Shown here piece by piece: positions 35,186 through 44,053 of a stretch of 64,000 bases of DNA (positions are counted from its first letter, which is position 1; each line of letters starts with the position of its first letter). A program made the position numbers and the translations under genes. The notes under the pieces were generated by a model that saw nothing but the letters and a program-made list of their open reading frames with translations, ran no database searches and was not told where the DNA came from. The stretch is from Emticicia soli (lineage in GTDB: Bacteria > Bacteroidota > Bacteroidia > Cytophagales > Spirosomataceae), in NCBI RefSeq assembly GCF_037860775.1, contig NZ_JBBEWC010000007.1, positions 248,001 to 312,000 on the forward strand. The letters are read 5' to 3'.

Positions 35186-35209
35186 AGGGGACATTGGTAA
35201 ATGGCCCCT
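35186..35209 (+). terminator. Terminator of the unknown gene
   Basis: Stem AGGGGACATT / AATGGCCCCT (35186-35195 with 35200-35209, one mismatch) and loop GGTA, followed by TTATTG. It lies 30 bases after the stop and separates the gene from the repeat array. Confidence 0.7.
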
Positions 35210-35221
35210 TTATTGTTGGAT

Positions 35222-35254
35222 TTTGTAGTCAAGAGTTTGGCGGACTTATTTTTG
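35222..35254 (+). promoter_or_regulatory. Consensus promoter of the repeat array
   Basis: TTTG at 35222-35225, a 21-base spacer and TATTTTTG at 35247-35254 match the Bacteroidota primary sigma promoter (TTTG, about 19-21 bases, TAnnTTTG). The tRNA-like gene at 44 kb has the identical spacing. Transcription would start near 35260, at the first repeat unit. Confidence 0.6.
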
Positions 35255-35442
35255 TATGATTTAATAGCAAGTTGTGTAAATTCAAGCAATGCCATTATAA
35301 ATTTCCTAATTGTGTGAATTTATTTCAATATAGTTGTGTGTATTTACGCAAATAGGATTCAATACGTCCTGTTTAAAAAGCTGGTGAATTTAGTAACTAT
35401 TTGGGTTTTACTTTTTGTTGTGTGAAAACTGTAATTTTAAAC

Positions 35443-35584
35443 GTTGTGTAATTAAAATAACTTGAGTCATGTGAATCTAGTAACTACTTTAATCTTAATT
35501 GTTGTTGTGTGAAACTATAAGTATTGTTGTCAAAAAATAAGTTGTGTAATTAAAATAACTTGAGTCATGTGAATCTAGTAACTA
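35443..35584. repeat. Two identical 44-bp direct repeats
   Basis: Copies at 35443-35486 and 35541-35584, 98 bases apart start to start. Each contains two related half-units, one beginning GTTGTGTAAT and one beginning GTCATGTGAAT, 24 bases apart. Confidence 0.9.
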
Positions 35585-35644
35585 TTACTATCCGAAACCG
35601 GAATCATAAGTGTTGGAAGTTGTGCGTATTTGAGTTGCGCTCTT

Positions 35645-35668
35645 TTTTACTTTAGCAGTAAAATATTT
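35645..35668 (+). terminator. Terminator-like hairpin at the end of the repeat array
   Basis: TTTTACT (35645-35651) pairs with AGTAAAA (35657-35663) around TTAGC, then TATTTTT. The stem is short and AT-rich, so it is only a candidate end of the repeat RNA. Confidence 0.45.
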
Positions 35669-35709
35669 TTATAAATTGTTGAATTCGCCTTTGATTGTTT
35701 TTTAAAACA

Positions 35710-35736
35710 AGGGGTATATTAAAGTGATATACCCCT
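35710..35736 (-). terminator. Terminator after the LEA-like gene
   Basis: A 10-bp stem AGGGGTATAT / ATATACCCCT (35710-35719 with 35727-35736). On the minus strand TTGTTTT follows. It lies 41 bases after the LEA-like stop and could also back up termination of plus-strand transcripts. Confidence 0.75.
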
Positions 35737-35777
35737 GTTTGACTTTCACAACCACTATAGAATCCACGATTAATATC

Positions 35778-36104
35778 TTAGTTTGTCCAACTTTTAACTT
35801 TATCTTTTCCCTCTTGGGCTTTCTCACTTATCTTGTCTCCAAGCTCATTAGCTTTTTCTTTTGTTTTGTCCCATGCTTCAGAGGCATTTTCTTTGGTTTT
35901 ATCCCAAGCGTCTGATGCTTTATCTTTAGTTTTATCCCAGGCTTCTGAGGCATCGTCTTTGGTTTCTTCCCATTTGTCTTTAGCCTTATCTTTTAAATCT
36001 TCAGCTTTATCTTTTGCGTTTTCGTAAGCGTTTTCAGCTTTGTTTTGCAATGATTCTTTTTTTGATTTTGCTTCGTCTAGCAGTTCTTCTCTTTCCGTTT
36101 TCAT
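35778..36104 (-). CDS. LEA-like repetitive hydrophilic stress protein
   Basis: 108 residues, very rich in Lys, Glu, Asp and Ala with no Cys or Pro. From about residue 44 it consists of five 11-residue repeats of the form SEAWDKTKDKA (WEETKDDA, SEAWDKTKDKA, SDAWDKTKENA, SEAWDKTKEKA, NELGDKISEKA). This resembles group 3 LEA or apolipoprotein-like amphipathic helices that protect membranes or proteins on drying or osmotic stress; the role is inference. The upstream gap holds the motifs CACAAC twice before the ATG. Confidence 0.8.
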   Translation of the reverse strand: MKTEREELLDEAKSKKESLQNKAENAYENAKDKAEDLKDKAKDKWEETKDDASEAWDKTKDKASDAWDKTKENASEAWDKTKEKANELGDKISEKAQEGKDKVKSWTN

Positions 36105-36138
36105 GTTTTGTTGTGCGTTTTAATTTGTGTTGTGTATA

Positions 36139-36384
36139 TTATTTAGCTTTCAGCGTATCACCTTTTACAACTGCTGCTGAATCTTCGGGAGTAACAATTC
36201 CGAAACGGCCACCTTTATTAGGGCCGCCAACTGTAATGAACCCTCCGATATAAGCAATTATTGAAAAAACGATTCCTAATCCTATAAGCCAAATAAACAT
36301 TTTTTTGAAATTAAGATTCTTTTCTTCTTTCACCTGCTCCTCTTCATTGTGGTCAAGGTGATCAACTTTTTCTGATTTTTTCAT
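36139..36384 (-). CDS. Small single-span membrane protein
   Basis: 81 residues: a charged N-terminus (EKVDHLDHNEEEQVKEEKNL), one membrane helix (MFIWLIGLGIVFSIIAYIGG), and a short outside tail. I do not recognise a family. It lies 34 bases upstream of the LEA-like gene on the same strand and is probably co-transcribed with it. Confidence 0.65.
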   Translation of the reverse strand: MKKSEKVDHLDHNEEEQVKEEKNLNFKKMFIWLIGLGIVFSIIAYIGGFITVGGPNKGGRFGIVTPEDSAAVVKGDTLKAK

Positions 36385-36596
36385 GGTTGCGTAGATTTAA
36401 TGATTTTATACCTAAAAAAAACGTTCCTTTTCAAAATGTGTAGATTTGGAAAAATTTGTGGTATAATTTCCCCAGATTGTGGACGCTAACGAGGAAATTA
36501 CTCAACTATTGTGCAGCGAATAATAAATCTTACAGAAGTGTATATTTATTGGCAGAAACAGAAAATAAGTTTGCGAGAAAAACGTTTTGATTCTTA

Positions 36597-36830
36597 ATGA
36601 GAAAGATAATTGCTATACTTTTTTTGCTCTTTTTGATGCAGGGGTGCTACATATACCGGCCATGCCCCAACAAAGCTTGTAAGGTGTGGATGGAGCACCG
36701 ACACGGCGAACGTACCTTTTCGCCACGCAAAGTATGGAAAACCCGTGTACACTTTGTTGGTGAAAACCTTGTAGGAAGTAGTAATAAACGTAAAATCAAA
36801 AAACAAAGACGCCAAATAGAAAAGAAATGA
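36597..36830 (+). CDS. Small predicted lipoprotein
   Basis: 77 residues. The N-terminus MRKIIAILFLLFLMQGC ends in a lipobox-like LMQGC. The mature part is short and basic (NKRKIKKQRRQIEKK at the end) with CPNKACKVWMEHRHGER. The stop lies 12 bases from the stop of the convergent acetyltransferase gene. No family is recognised; a real gene is likely from the signal sequence. Confidence 0.6.
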   Translation: MRKIIAILFLLFLMQGCYIYRPCPNKACKVWMEHRHGERTFSPRKVWKTRVHFVGENLVGSSNKRKIKKQRRQIEKK

Positions 36831-36842
36831 CCTAAGCCAGTT

Positions 36843-37295
36843 CTAAAAATCTATATGACAGTTAATCCATTCGCCGTCAAACCTCGTCGGGAAGTTCTTT
36901 CTGTAGAAATTGATAGCCGGCTCGTTCCAGTCTAGTACTTGCCACATCATACCCGTACAATCGGTTTTCTTGGCTTCTTCAATGGTTTTATCAAACAATA
37001 ATTTGCCAAGCCCATTGCCACGCATGGCTTCAGTTACCACTATATCTTCAAGATACAATCGTTTGCCTTTCCAAGTTGAATAACGATAATAGTATATTGA
37101 AATGCCTTGAATTTTTCCTTCGACTTCTGCCACAAAACAGCCAAAGATTTTATTTTTGCCAAAGCCATCTTTCAGCATCATTTCAACAGTGTTTGTAACC
37201 TGCTCAGGTGCTTTTTCGTAGACGGCCAATTCATAAACTAAATCAAAAACTTGCTGAACATCTTCTTTGCGTATTTTTCTTATCTTGATTTTCAT
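36843..37295 (-). CDS. GNAT acetyltransferase, spermidine/diamine acetyltransferase-like
   Basis: 150 residues. YRYSTWKGKRLYLEDIVVTE followed by RGNGLGKLLFDKTIEEAKK is the acetyl-CoA site, and WQVLDWNEPAINFYRKNF is the C-terminal block. The STWKG...YLEDI pattern closely follows SSAT-type (spermidine/thialysine) acetyltransferases. Substrate is therefore probably a polyamine or lysine analogue; that is inference. It lies 40 bases downstream of the RluD-like gene. Confidence 0.87.
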   Translation of the reverse strand: MKIKIRKIRKEDVQQVFDLVYELAVYEKAPEQVTNTVEMMLKDGFGKNKIFGCFVAEVEGKIQGISIYYYRYSTWKGKRLYLEDIVVTEAMRGNGLGKLLFDKTIEEAKKTDCTGMMWQVLDWNEPAINFYRKNFPTRFDGEWINCHIDF

Positions 37296-37335
37296 AGTTT
37301 GTTTTAGGTTAAAACAAATGTAGTTTTTTAGCCTT

Positions 37336-38367
37336 TTATTCAGTTACGTAATTTTCCCATTTGGTGAGTACACCCTTGAAATCATCGGGCAGCTCGGTAT
37401 CGAATTGTACCCATTGCTTTGTTCGAGGGTGTATAAAACCCAGCGTTTTAGCATGAAGTGCCTGCCGAGGAATGATATCGAAGCAATTTTCGACAAACTG
37501 TTTGTATTTATTAAATACCTGGCCTCTCAAAATTCTGTCTCCACCATATTCGGAATCGTTAAAAAGCGGATGCCCGAGGTGTTTCATGTGTACCCTTATC
37601 TGGTGGGTTCGCCCTGTTTCTAAATTGCATTGAATAAGCGACACATAACGCAAATCTTTCAATACTTTATAATGAGTTATTGCTTCTTTAGCGTGCGTAT
37701 CGTCTGGAAAAACCTCAGACACTTTGCGATTTTTATAGCTACGACCAATATAATTATGGATTGTACCTGACTCTTCTTTAGGTACACCCCAGATAAGGGC
37801 ATAGTAAGTGCGCTCAATGGTATGTTCAAAAAACTGATTTGCCAGAAAAGTCATGGCGTAATCGTTTTTGGCAATAACCAATAAGCCTGAGGTATCTTTG
37901 TCTATTCTGTGCACTAGACCCGGGCGAATTTCGCCGTTTCGATGCGTAGGCAAATTTTGTAAATAGTAAATAAGCCCATTAACCAAAGTGCCCGACCAGT
38001 TGCCATAAGCTGGGTGTACTACCATGCCCGCAGGTTTATTGATGATAAGAATATCATCATCTTCGTGCACGATATTGAGCGGAATATCTTCTGGGATAAG
38101 CTCGGTATTGCGTGGTGGCTTTGGTAAAGAATAAGTGATTACATCAAATGGCTTTACCTTATAACTTGCTTTTGCGGGTTGCCCGTTTACCTTAATCGTT
38201 TCAGCCTCAATGGCATTCTGAATACGGTTACGGGATAAGTTTTTTGAAAAATGCGGCAAATATTTGTCAAGCCTCATAAGTGCCTGGCCTTTATCAACTA
38301 CCACCCGTTGGTGTTCGTAGAGTTCGTCCTCTTCGTCGTTATCAATATTATCTTGTATTTCAGACAT
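37336..38367 (-). CDS. RluD-type 23S rRNA pseudouridine synthase
   Basis: 343 residues: an S4 RNA-binding domain (about 25-85, RLDKYLPHFSKNLSRNRIQNA) then the RluA-family catalytic domain with HRIDKDTSGLLVIAKND, whose Asp is the catalytic residue, and GRTHQIRVHMKHLGHPL. It probably modifies uridines of helix 69 in 23S rRNA. The exact target (RluC- or RluD-type) is not fixed by sequence alone. Normal length for the S4-containing branch. Confidence 0.92.
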   Translation of the reverse strand: MSEIQDNIDNDEEDELYEHQRVVVDKGQALMRLDKYLPHFSKNLSRNRIQNAIEAETIKVNGQPAKASYKVKPFDVITYSLPKPPRNTELIPEDIPLNIVHEDDDILIINKPAGMVVHPAYGNWSGTLVNGLIYYLQNLPTHRNGEIRPGLVHRIDKDTSGLLVIAKNDYAMTFLANQFFEHTIERTYYALIWGVPKEESGTIHNYIGRSYKNRKVSEVFPDDTHAKEAITHYKVLKDLRYVSLIQCNLETGRTHQIRVHMKHLGHPLFNDSEYGGDRILRGQVFNKYKQFVENCFDIIPRQALHAKTLGFIHPRTKQWVQFDTELPDDFKGVLTKWENYVTE

Positions 38368-38461
38368 TCTGCTTAATTTTGGTGCAAATCTAAAGACTTG
38401 CCTATTTTACCTGCCCAATTATGAAATGGGAGGTTTGAAACTTGATTTATTGCACAAAGAT

Positions 38462-39346
38462 ATGCTTGATTTTGAAAAAATACTAAATCTACCTTCTCCA
38501 TTAGAGCCAATTAGCGATTATAGGTTCGAACAAAAAGGGCTTAAAGTCTTTGTGAAAAGAGATGATTTGATTCATCCACAAATTTCGGGAAACAAATGGC
38601 GAAAACTAAAGTTTAATTTATTAGAGGCAAAAAAACTTGGATACACAAAGCTGATTACCTTTGGCGGAGCACATTCAAATCATCTTTATGCCTTAGCGGC
38701 TGCGGGTAAATATTTAGGGTTTGAGACAACAGGCATTATCAGAGGCGATGAGTTAAATGCTGATTCGAGCCTTACTTTACAATATGCGCATGAGTGCGGA
38801 ATGCGCCTTGTTTTTGTTTCAAGAGAGGCTTATCGAGATAAGGAAGAACTATTGAATATTTATCGAACAAGTGACCAATATATAGTTCCTGAAGGTGGTA
38901 GTAACGCATTGGCATTGGCAGGAGTAGGAGAGATGTATCAGGAGATAGTGGCACAATTGGGCTACATTCCCGATTATATTATATGCCCTGTTGGTTCGGG
39001 TGGTACCATAGCCGGTTTGATTAATGTTGCACCTAAAACCCATATTGTCGGGGTTTGTGTGTTGAAAAATGCACAATACCTTGAAACTGAGATATTAGGC
39101 TTGGTAGAAAACAAAGAAAATATAGAGCTTAGAAACTTTGAAATTCTTTGGGATTTTCATCACGGTGGTTATGCCAAAAACACACCTGAATTACTCATGT
39201 TTATTGAGCAATTTGAAGAGATGCATCACATAAAAACAGAGTATGTGTACTCAGGAAAAATGTTTTTTGCTTTTTATGAATTGCTGAAAAACAAGATTAA
39301 AAATAATAGTACAGTAGTTTTAATTCATACAGGAGGATTGCGTTGA
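38462..39346 (+). CDS. PLP-dependent D-cysteine desulfhydrase / ACC deaminase family enzyme
   Basis: 294 residues from the ATG at 38462 (an in-frame ATG at 38426 is possible). KVFVKRDDLIHPQISGNKWR then KLKFNL holds the PLP-binding Lys, and TFGGAHSNHLYALA is the phosphate-binding loop; VPEGGSNALALAGVGEM and CPVGSGGTIAGLI also match the family. It likely removes sulphide or ammonia from a D-amino acid or related substrate. Family is firm, substrate is not. Confidence 0.88.
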   Translation: MLDFEKILNLPSPLEPISDYRFEQKGLKVFVKRDDLIHPQISGNKWRKLKFNLLEAKKLGYTKLITFGGAHSNHLYALAAAGKYLGFETTGIIRGDELNADSSLTLQYAHECGMRLVFVSREAYRDKEELLNIYRTSDQYIVPEGGSNALALAGVGEMYQEIVAQLGYIPDYIICPVGSGGTIAGLINVAPKTHIVGVCVLKNAQYLETEILGLVENKENIELRNFEILWDFHHGGYAKNTPELLMFIEQFEEMHHIKTEYVYSGKMFFAFYELLKNKIKNNSTVVLIHTGGLR

Positions 39347-39415
39347 TTTTTCATAAATTTGAATACATTTGTAAAAATCAACCGAGTCTGAAATTATTCA
39401 AAAAACCTTTATCCT

Positions 39416-40135
39416 ATGCAAATAGAAGTATTCGAGAACCCACAAGAGTTGGCTGAACACACAGCAAAATTTATCCTTAATCTGGTACGTGATAAACCTA
39501 CAGCAACCCTTATTCTGACATCGGGTGATACGCCTGTAAAAACCTATAAAAAGATTGTGGAACTAGCTCAACCCGGCGATTTTGACCAGGTTACTGTAAT
39601 CGGTCTTGATGAATGGGTTGGTGTACCTGCTACCAGCGAGGGCAGTTGCCGATATATAGTTGAAGAAAATCTGTTGAAACCGCTGAACGTAGATCAGGCG
39701 CAATATACATTTTTTGATTCAATGACGGCTGATTTACAGAGTGAATGTGTGCGTGTTGATAAGCTGATTTTTGAGAAAGGAGGCGTTGATTTTATATTGG
39801 TAGGTGTTGGTTTAAATGGACATATTGGCTTAAACGAACCGGGTGTAAGTTTCGATTTATACAGCCATGTGTCTAAACTTGCAGAAATAACTATTTCGAC
39901 AGGACAGAAGTATTTCAACCAGAGTACTGAACTTACACAGGGTATTACTATTGGCTTAAAACATCTATTAGAAGCTAAAATGGCTGTTCTGATTGCCAAT
40001 GGAGAGAAAAAAGCTGAAATTGTCAGAGAAATTGTATTGCAAGACCCAAACATTCAATTGCCTGCTACTGTGTTTAAGAAGCATATAAACGGACACGTAT
40101 GGATTGATAAAGCCGCTGCTTCATTACTTCAATAA
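39416..40135 (+). CDS. Glucosamine-6-phosphate deaminase / 6-phosphogluconolactonase family enzyme
   Basis: 239 residues. VIGLDEWVGVP and GVGLNGHIGLNEPG are the sugar-phosphate deaminase motifs (the DE and GHI sites), with a LPATVFKKHINGHVWIDKAA C-terminus. This fits a NagB/AgaI-like amino-sugar phosphate isomerase-deaminase, producing a ketose phosphate and ammonia. It differs from classical NagB in several blocks, so an amino-sugar other than glucosamine is possible. The last 12 bases overlap the 3' end of the convergent gene. Confidence 0.85.
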   Translation: MQIEVFENPQELAEHTAKFILNLVRDKPTATLILTSGDTPVKTYKKIVELAQPGDFDQVTVIGLDEWVGVPATSEGSCRYIVEENLLKPLNVDQAQYTFFDSMTADLQSECVRVDKLIFEKGGVDFILVGVGLNGHIGLNEPGVSFDLYSHVSKLAEITISTGQKYFNQSTELTQGITIGLKHLLEAKMAVLIANGEKKAEIVREIVLQDPNIQLPATVFKKHINGHVWIDKAAASLLQ

Positions 40136-40984
40136 GGTAGCCGCATCTACTATTTCGAAATAGGGGTGGGTTTTCAGCATATCTTTTAGTACCTGTATAT
40201 GCCCACCCCCAATTATAAGCAATAATCTAGCATCTTTCTGGCTAGTATTAAGCAGTATATTCTGCATAATTTTGGTGTTGCGAAAATACTCTTTTGCTGC
40301 TAATTCGGCACCATAGCCATTGGTATTATTATCCATCCAACCTGTAATGTTAAAATAGTGGAGGGTAGCAATACTTTCGGCTGAATTGAGTTTTAGCAGG
40401 TGGTCTTTAATACTTAAATCCTTCCATGATTCGTATTGAAGCAGATAATTCTTCAAAGCATTATTTACACTAGGGTTTGCTTTGAAGTATGCATCGTAGG
40501 GCGGTCGTTTCTTCTCTAATTCACTAGAGTAAAAACTCAGCAATGTATCTATTTTGTTTCTAGCCGATTTCAAACCTGTTGGCAGGTCTGGTTGAATATA
40601 ATTTACGCAAGTTACGCCAATAGGGTGGTTTATTTGCCGAGCCAGTTTTATACCTAACTGATAGATTTCATTATATAAAATATTATGTGCTTTAGGTTCT
40701 ATTCCGTTTCTATAATTTTTGTAAACATTGTTCCAGAAGGGCTGTGTGTCGGGCGTGTTTTCTACAAAAATCTTATCGGGTTTGAACTTTGCCAGTGCAT
40801 CAACTACCTCCGAAATCTGCTCTTGTCTGCTTGCCGACAGTAAATCAATCAGTTTTCCTTGTTTATAATCGGGTGTTTCGCCCATATGAAAAACACCAAG
40901 TAAAGCAATTTGTACTTTCTGGGTTTGGGCTACAATCTGAAAAGGCGCAATTATCAGGAAAACAAAAAGAATATAGTTTTTCAT
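40124..40984 (-). CDS. Secreted DUF5694 (TraB-like) protein
   Basis: 286 residues from the ATG at 40984, which opens a signal peptide (MKNYILFVFLIIAPFQIVAQ); a longer in-frame start at 41014 would hide it. QIALLGVFHMGETPDYKQG and LLLIIGGGHIQVLKDML match DUF5694, distantly related to TraB/GumN proteins with a possible metal site built from GVFHMG and GGGH. Function is unknown. It overlaps the previous gene's end by 12 bases in convergent orientation. Confidence 0.82.
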   Translation of the reverse strand: MKNYILFVFLIIAPFQIVAQTQKVQIALLGVFHMGETPDYKQGKLIDLLSASRQEQISEVVDALAKFKPDKIFVENTPDTQPFWNNVYKNYRNGIEPKAHNILYNEIYQLGIKLARQINHPIGVTCVNYIQPDLPTGLKSARNKIDTLLSFYSSELEKKRPPYDAYFKANPSVNNALKNYLLQYESWKDLSIKDHLLKLNSAESIATLHYFNITGWMDNNTNGYGAELAAKEYFRNTKIMQNILLNTSQKDARLLLIIGGGHIQVLKDMLKTHPYFEIVDAATLLK

Positions 40985-41038
40985 GTAGGTGTGTTTTGCT
41001 ATAAACTTAAGCAAAAAGATTATGAAAGCAGAAATAGC

Positions 41039-42514
41039 TTACCATTTTTTGATAATTGAAATGTAAGAACCGAAATTATCTCTGATAAGGTCGCCGTGGT
41101 CAACAGCTATGTTTACATTCAAATCGGCTTTTAGGCGACTTAAAGGTATAACTGTATTGACACTGTATGAAATCTGATTTACAGGGGTAATAGGTTTACC
41201 GACCACATCATAAGAACCGAAGTTTTTGCTGTACGAAACTCTGTTAGTAAAACTTATAGTGCCTATCTGGTTCATTAAGCCTAGGTAAAAAGCCCAGACT
41301 CTGTTATTGTTTACAAAAATATAGCCGTTATCAACTTGTTTTTCAGAGCGTAGGTTTTCTTCCGGCGTTAAGAATGGAGTTCCAATCGTATTACGGTTAT
41401 ACGACCAACCATCAAGGTACTGTTGGTGATTAAAAAGGAAGTTTGCTTCGTTGGGATGGCGGTCAGGTAAACCAAGTAATCGGCCAAAAGCCGATACATA
41501 ATGCCCTTGGTTTTTGGTGTACAGGTACTCAAAAACTACTTTCTTGAAGGCTGATTTGTAAGGCGTAAGGCTGATGCCATACAGGCCATCGTCGGTATTG
41601 GTAAGGCCAAACAATTGCCCATCGTCAAAAACAAATTGTTTGTAAACGAGTAGTTTACTTTTATTGATGTTAATTTCTGCGCCGGCATCAAGCGAACCCA
41701 AGTGATTGCCAAATCTATTGCCCAACTCAAAATTGTTATAATCTTTATACTTGGGTATATTACCCCATAGTTTTTTAAATGGAAAAACCACATTGCCATA
41801 CACAAACCAATCTTCCGGGAATTTGCCATTAAATAAGCGGTCGTCGCCTTCCGGTAATGTTACTTTTGGCGTACCTCCCCATTGTACATTATGAACAATC
41901 CCGCCAAAGAGTTTTACTTTTGCTGTTGGCGTGCCGAGTCTGAAAAAGAGTGTTTTCTGGTGCAGATAATAGCCTTTGGCATATTTTTGTTCGCCAAACC
42001 AGCCATGTGAAAAACTACCTTTAAAGCTAAGCCATTTAAAGAATAATTTGGTGTATTGAGGTATGCTTACCTGAACTTGCGGAATAGGAAGCGCATTGCC
42101 CGACCACGATATTGAGCCGGAACTTAATGTAGTATCTACTAAACCGAATATTTCCCTTTTTCGGCCTGCATATATATTAAATACCCCCACTTTGGCATTT
42201 ACATAACCTTCTGGTACAATCAATTGCGCTTGTTTACCGAGTATAGCTACCAGTTCGGCACCATAGTCTAACTTAAAAAACTTTTTGAGTGTATCTTTCT
42301 TGGATTTTATGATTTGCCTGCTAAAAAATGAAGGAGTTCCTTTTGGAATACTCCCAAATTGATTGCTGGCTTGCCAGAATGGCAATTTATTGGTTAGCGA
42401 AAAGTATCCACCTAATTCAAACTGATAATTGAATTTATTATTCGGCGGCTGTTTTTCCTGTCCAAAAGCAGCATTGGTAATCAAAAAAATAAATAGTATT
42501 GTAAAGCTTTTCAT
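41039..42514 (-). CDS. Wzi-type capsule assembly outer-membrane protein
   Basis: 491 residues from the ATG at 42514, which opens a signal peptide (MKSFTILFIFLITNAAFGQ). The body has repeated amphipathic strands typical of an outer-membrane beta-barrel (for example AKVGVFNIYAGRKREIFGL, KLKADLNVNIAVDHGD) and ends in aromatic IISIIKKW-like residues. Wzi proteins attach or assemble capsular polysaccharide at the surface. This links to the export genes at the window start, though the two loci are 36 kb apart. Confidence 0.85.
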   Translation of the reverse strand: MKSFTILFIFLITNAAFGQEKQPPNNKFNYQFELGGYFSLTNKLPFWQASNQFGSIPKGTPSFFSRQIIKSKKDTLKKFFKLDYGAELVAILGKQAQLIVPEGYVNAKVGVFNIYAGRKREIFGLVDTTLSSGSISWSGNALPIPQVQVSIPQYTKLFFKWLSFKGSFSHGWFGEQKYAKGYYLHQKTLFFRLGTPTAKVKLFGGIVHNVQWGGTPKVTLPEGDDRLFNGKFPEDWFVYGNVVFPFKKLWGNIPKYKDYNNFELGNRFGNHLGSLDAGAEININKSKLLVYKQFVFDDGQLFGLTNTDDGLYGISLTPYKSAFKKVVFEYLYTKNQGHYVSAFGRLLGLPDRHPNEANFLFNHQQYLDGWSYNRNTIGTPFLTPEENLRSEKQVDNGYIFVNNNRVWAFYLGLMNQIGTISFTNRVSYSKNFGSYDVVGKPITPVNQISYSVNTVIPLSRLKADLNVNIAVDHGDLIRDNFGSYISIIKKW

Positions 42515-42566
42515 TACATATATTTGGGCTACATCGTAATGATGAACAAATAGACAAAAACAATGC

Positions 42567-43805
42567 CTAATTTGCAATCCATTGCATAATCAGGCCAGTA
42601 ACATATCCGCAATATGTTCCGATGGCGTTTCCTAAAATGGCCAGCAATACTCCGATAGGTGCCAAAGAAGGATGAAATGCCGCTGCCACAACAGAGGCTG
42701 AGGCTACACCGCCAACGTTGGCTTGCGACCCAACAGCCGTAAAAAAGAAAGGTGCTCTTACTATTCGTGTCGCTATTAACGTAAAAATAGCGTGAATCAT
42801 AATCCAGACTAAACCGACAATAAATAGTGTCGGATTCTTGAATGCATCAAAAATATGTAATTGCATACCGATGGTTGCAATGAGCATATACAAAAACAAG
42901 ATACCAAATTTGGTTGCGCCCCACATTTCGAGGTTTCTTGCTTTGGTCGTCGATAATATTAGACCCGACGACGAAGCAATAGTCACAATCCAGAATGATT
43001 TTGACGCAAGACTATATGCTTTCAAGGCCGGATAATTCTGCTCAATAAAGGGGGCTATTGTATCGGCCAGCAAATGTGCAACAGCCGTAATACCAAAACC
43101 AACTGCTAATAAAATCAGCAATTCCTGAAAGTCGGGATTCTTTTGCTTTACTCCGTTATTCTCAACTTTAATTCTGATTTCTTCAATAACCGATGCATCG
43201 GCCCTCATTTTCTTATCAATCAGTGCTGCTTTCCCAACAAAATATAGCAGTAAGCCCAGCCATAGTTCAGAGAATAATACATCTATGACACTCGTTTGCG
43301 CAAAAACGTTGGGAGTAGGCTGAAATATTTCTTTGAGGGCTAATTGATTGGCATTACCGCCCGTCCAGCTTCCGGCTATGGTGGCTAGCCCTCGCCATAC
43401 TTCTTCACCATTTCTGTTCAAAAAGCCAGGGTCAAGCCATTTACCAACCCATAAGCCTACTGGCCCACCTACCATTACACCAACTGCACCAATCAGAAAA
43501 ACAAATAAAGCTTTACCGCCTAGCCGCCTGATAGCCTGAAAATCGATACCCAATGTAAAAAACACTAGGCAAGTAGGTAGTAGGAATCTTGAAGCTGTTT
43601 CGTCTAACTGAGATACATCGGCCGAAATAACATTGAAAGAGCTAAAAAGCCCCGGAATGAAAAAGCATAGCAAAATTGGTGGAACAATTTTATAGACTTT
43701 CTCAAGCGCTTTGATTTTGGTTGAGTAAAAAATAAGAGCGAGTGTACAAAGTAAAATACCCAGCACTATGGCGTCGTTGCTAATAAGAGGAGAGGTAGGG
43801 TTCAT
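42567..43805 (-). CDS. DUF819 family membrane protein
   Basis: 412 residues with about ten to twelve membrane segments. GPVGLWVGKWLDPGF, ATIAGSWTGGNANQLALKEI and SQANVGGVASASVVAAAFHPS are the DUF819/YjcL blocks; the last two resemble transporter substrate loops. Function is unproven; a carboxylate or amino-acid permease has been suggested for relatives. It starts 205 bases past the tRNA-like gene's terminator. Confidence 0.88.
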   Translation of the reverse strand: MNPTSPLISNDAIVLGILLCTLALIFYSTKIKALEKVYKIVPPILLCFFIPGLFSSFNVISADVSQLDETASRFLLPTCLVFFTLGIDFQAIRRLGGKALFVFLIGAVGVMVGGPVGLWVGKWLDPGFLNRNGEEVWRGLATIAGSWTGGNANQLALKEIFQPTPNVFAQTSVIDVLFSELWLGLLLYFVGKAALIDKKMRADASVIEEIRIKVENNGVKQKNPDFQELLILLAVGFGITAVAHLLADTIAPFIEQNYPALKAYSLASKSFWIVTIASSSGLILSTTKARNLEMWGATKFGILFLYMLIATIGMQLHIFDAFKNPTLFIVGLVWIMIHAIFTLIATRIVRAPFFFTAVGSQANVGGVASASVVAAAFHPSLAPIGVLLAILGNAIGTYCGYVTGLIMQWIAN

Positions 43806-44012
43806 TAATGTTGAGAAGTTGATTTATTATTTTGAATAAACGGTTTTTTTATAGAATACGCAAATAATGGATCTTAATCTATTAAAAAATTGCCGTTTGG
43901 TCTCAAATAAAAAACACGCAATCCTCAATTCGGAACTGCGTGTCGCAATTACACTTCATCAACAAACTAAAAACCAAATAATGTTTTTGTTAAGCAAACA
44001 TACTTAAAAAAA

Positions 44013-44050
44013 AAGTATGAAAGAAATTTAATCATAAATCTTTCATACTT
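44013..44050 (-). terminator. Strong terminator of the tRNA-like RNA
   Basis: A perfect 12-bp stem AAGTATGAAAGA / TCTTTCATACTT (44013-44024 with 44039-44050). On the minus strand it is followed by eight or nine T. It begins 4 bases after the tRNA-like 3' end. Confidence 0.92.
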
Positions 44051-44053
44051 CAC

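Larger units (their letters stand above)
35260..35670 (+). ncRNA. Candidate noncoding RNA made of degenerate GTTGTGT-type repeats
   Basis: About eleven units related to GTTGTGTGAAT-N-TAGTAACT begin near 35270, 35309, 35332, 35380, 35417, 35443, 35467, 35503, 35541, 35565 and 35618. Spacings are mostly about 24 or 37 bases. A 44-bp stretch at 35443-35486 is repeated without mismatch at 35541-35584. No long open frame covers it. It has a consensus promoter and ends near a TTTTACT/AGTAAAA hairpin followed by TATTTTT (35645-35668). It is not a CRISPR array, since units and gaps vary. Expression is inferred. Confidence 0.5.

Noticed and set aside
35260..35670. CRISPR array
   Set aside because: Units differ in length and sequence, spacers are not uniform, only one exact 44-bp pair exists, and no cas gene is near.
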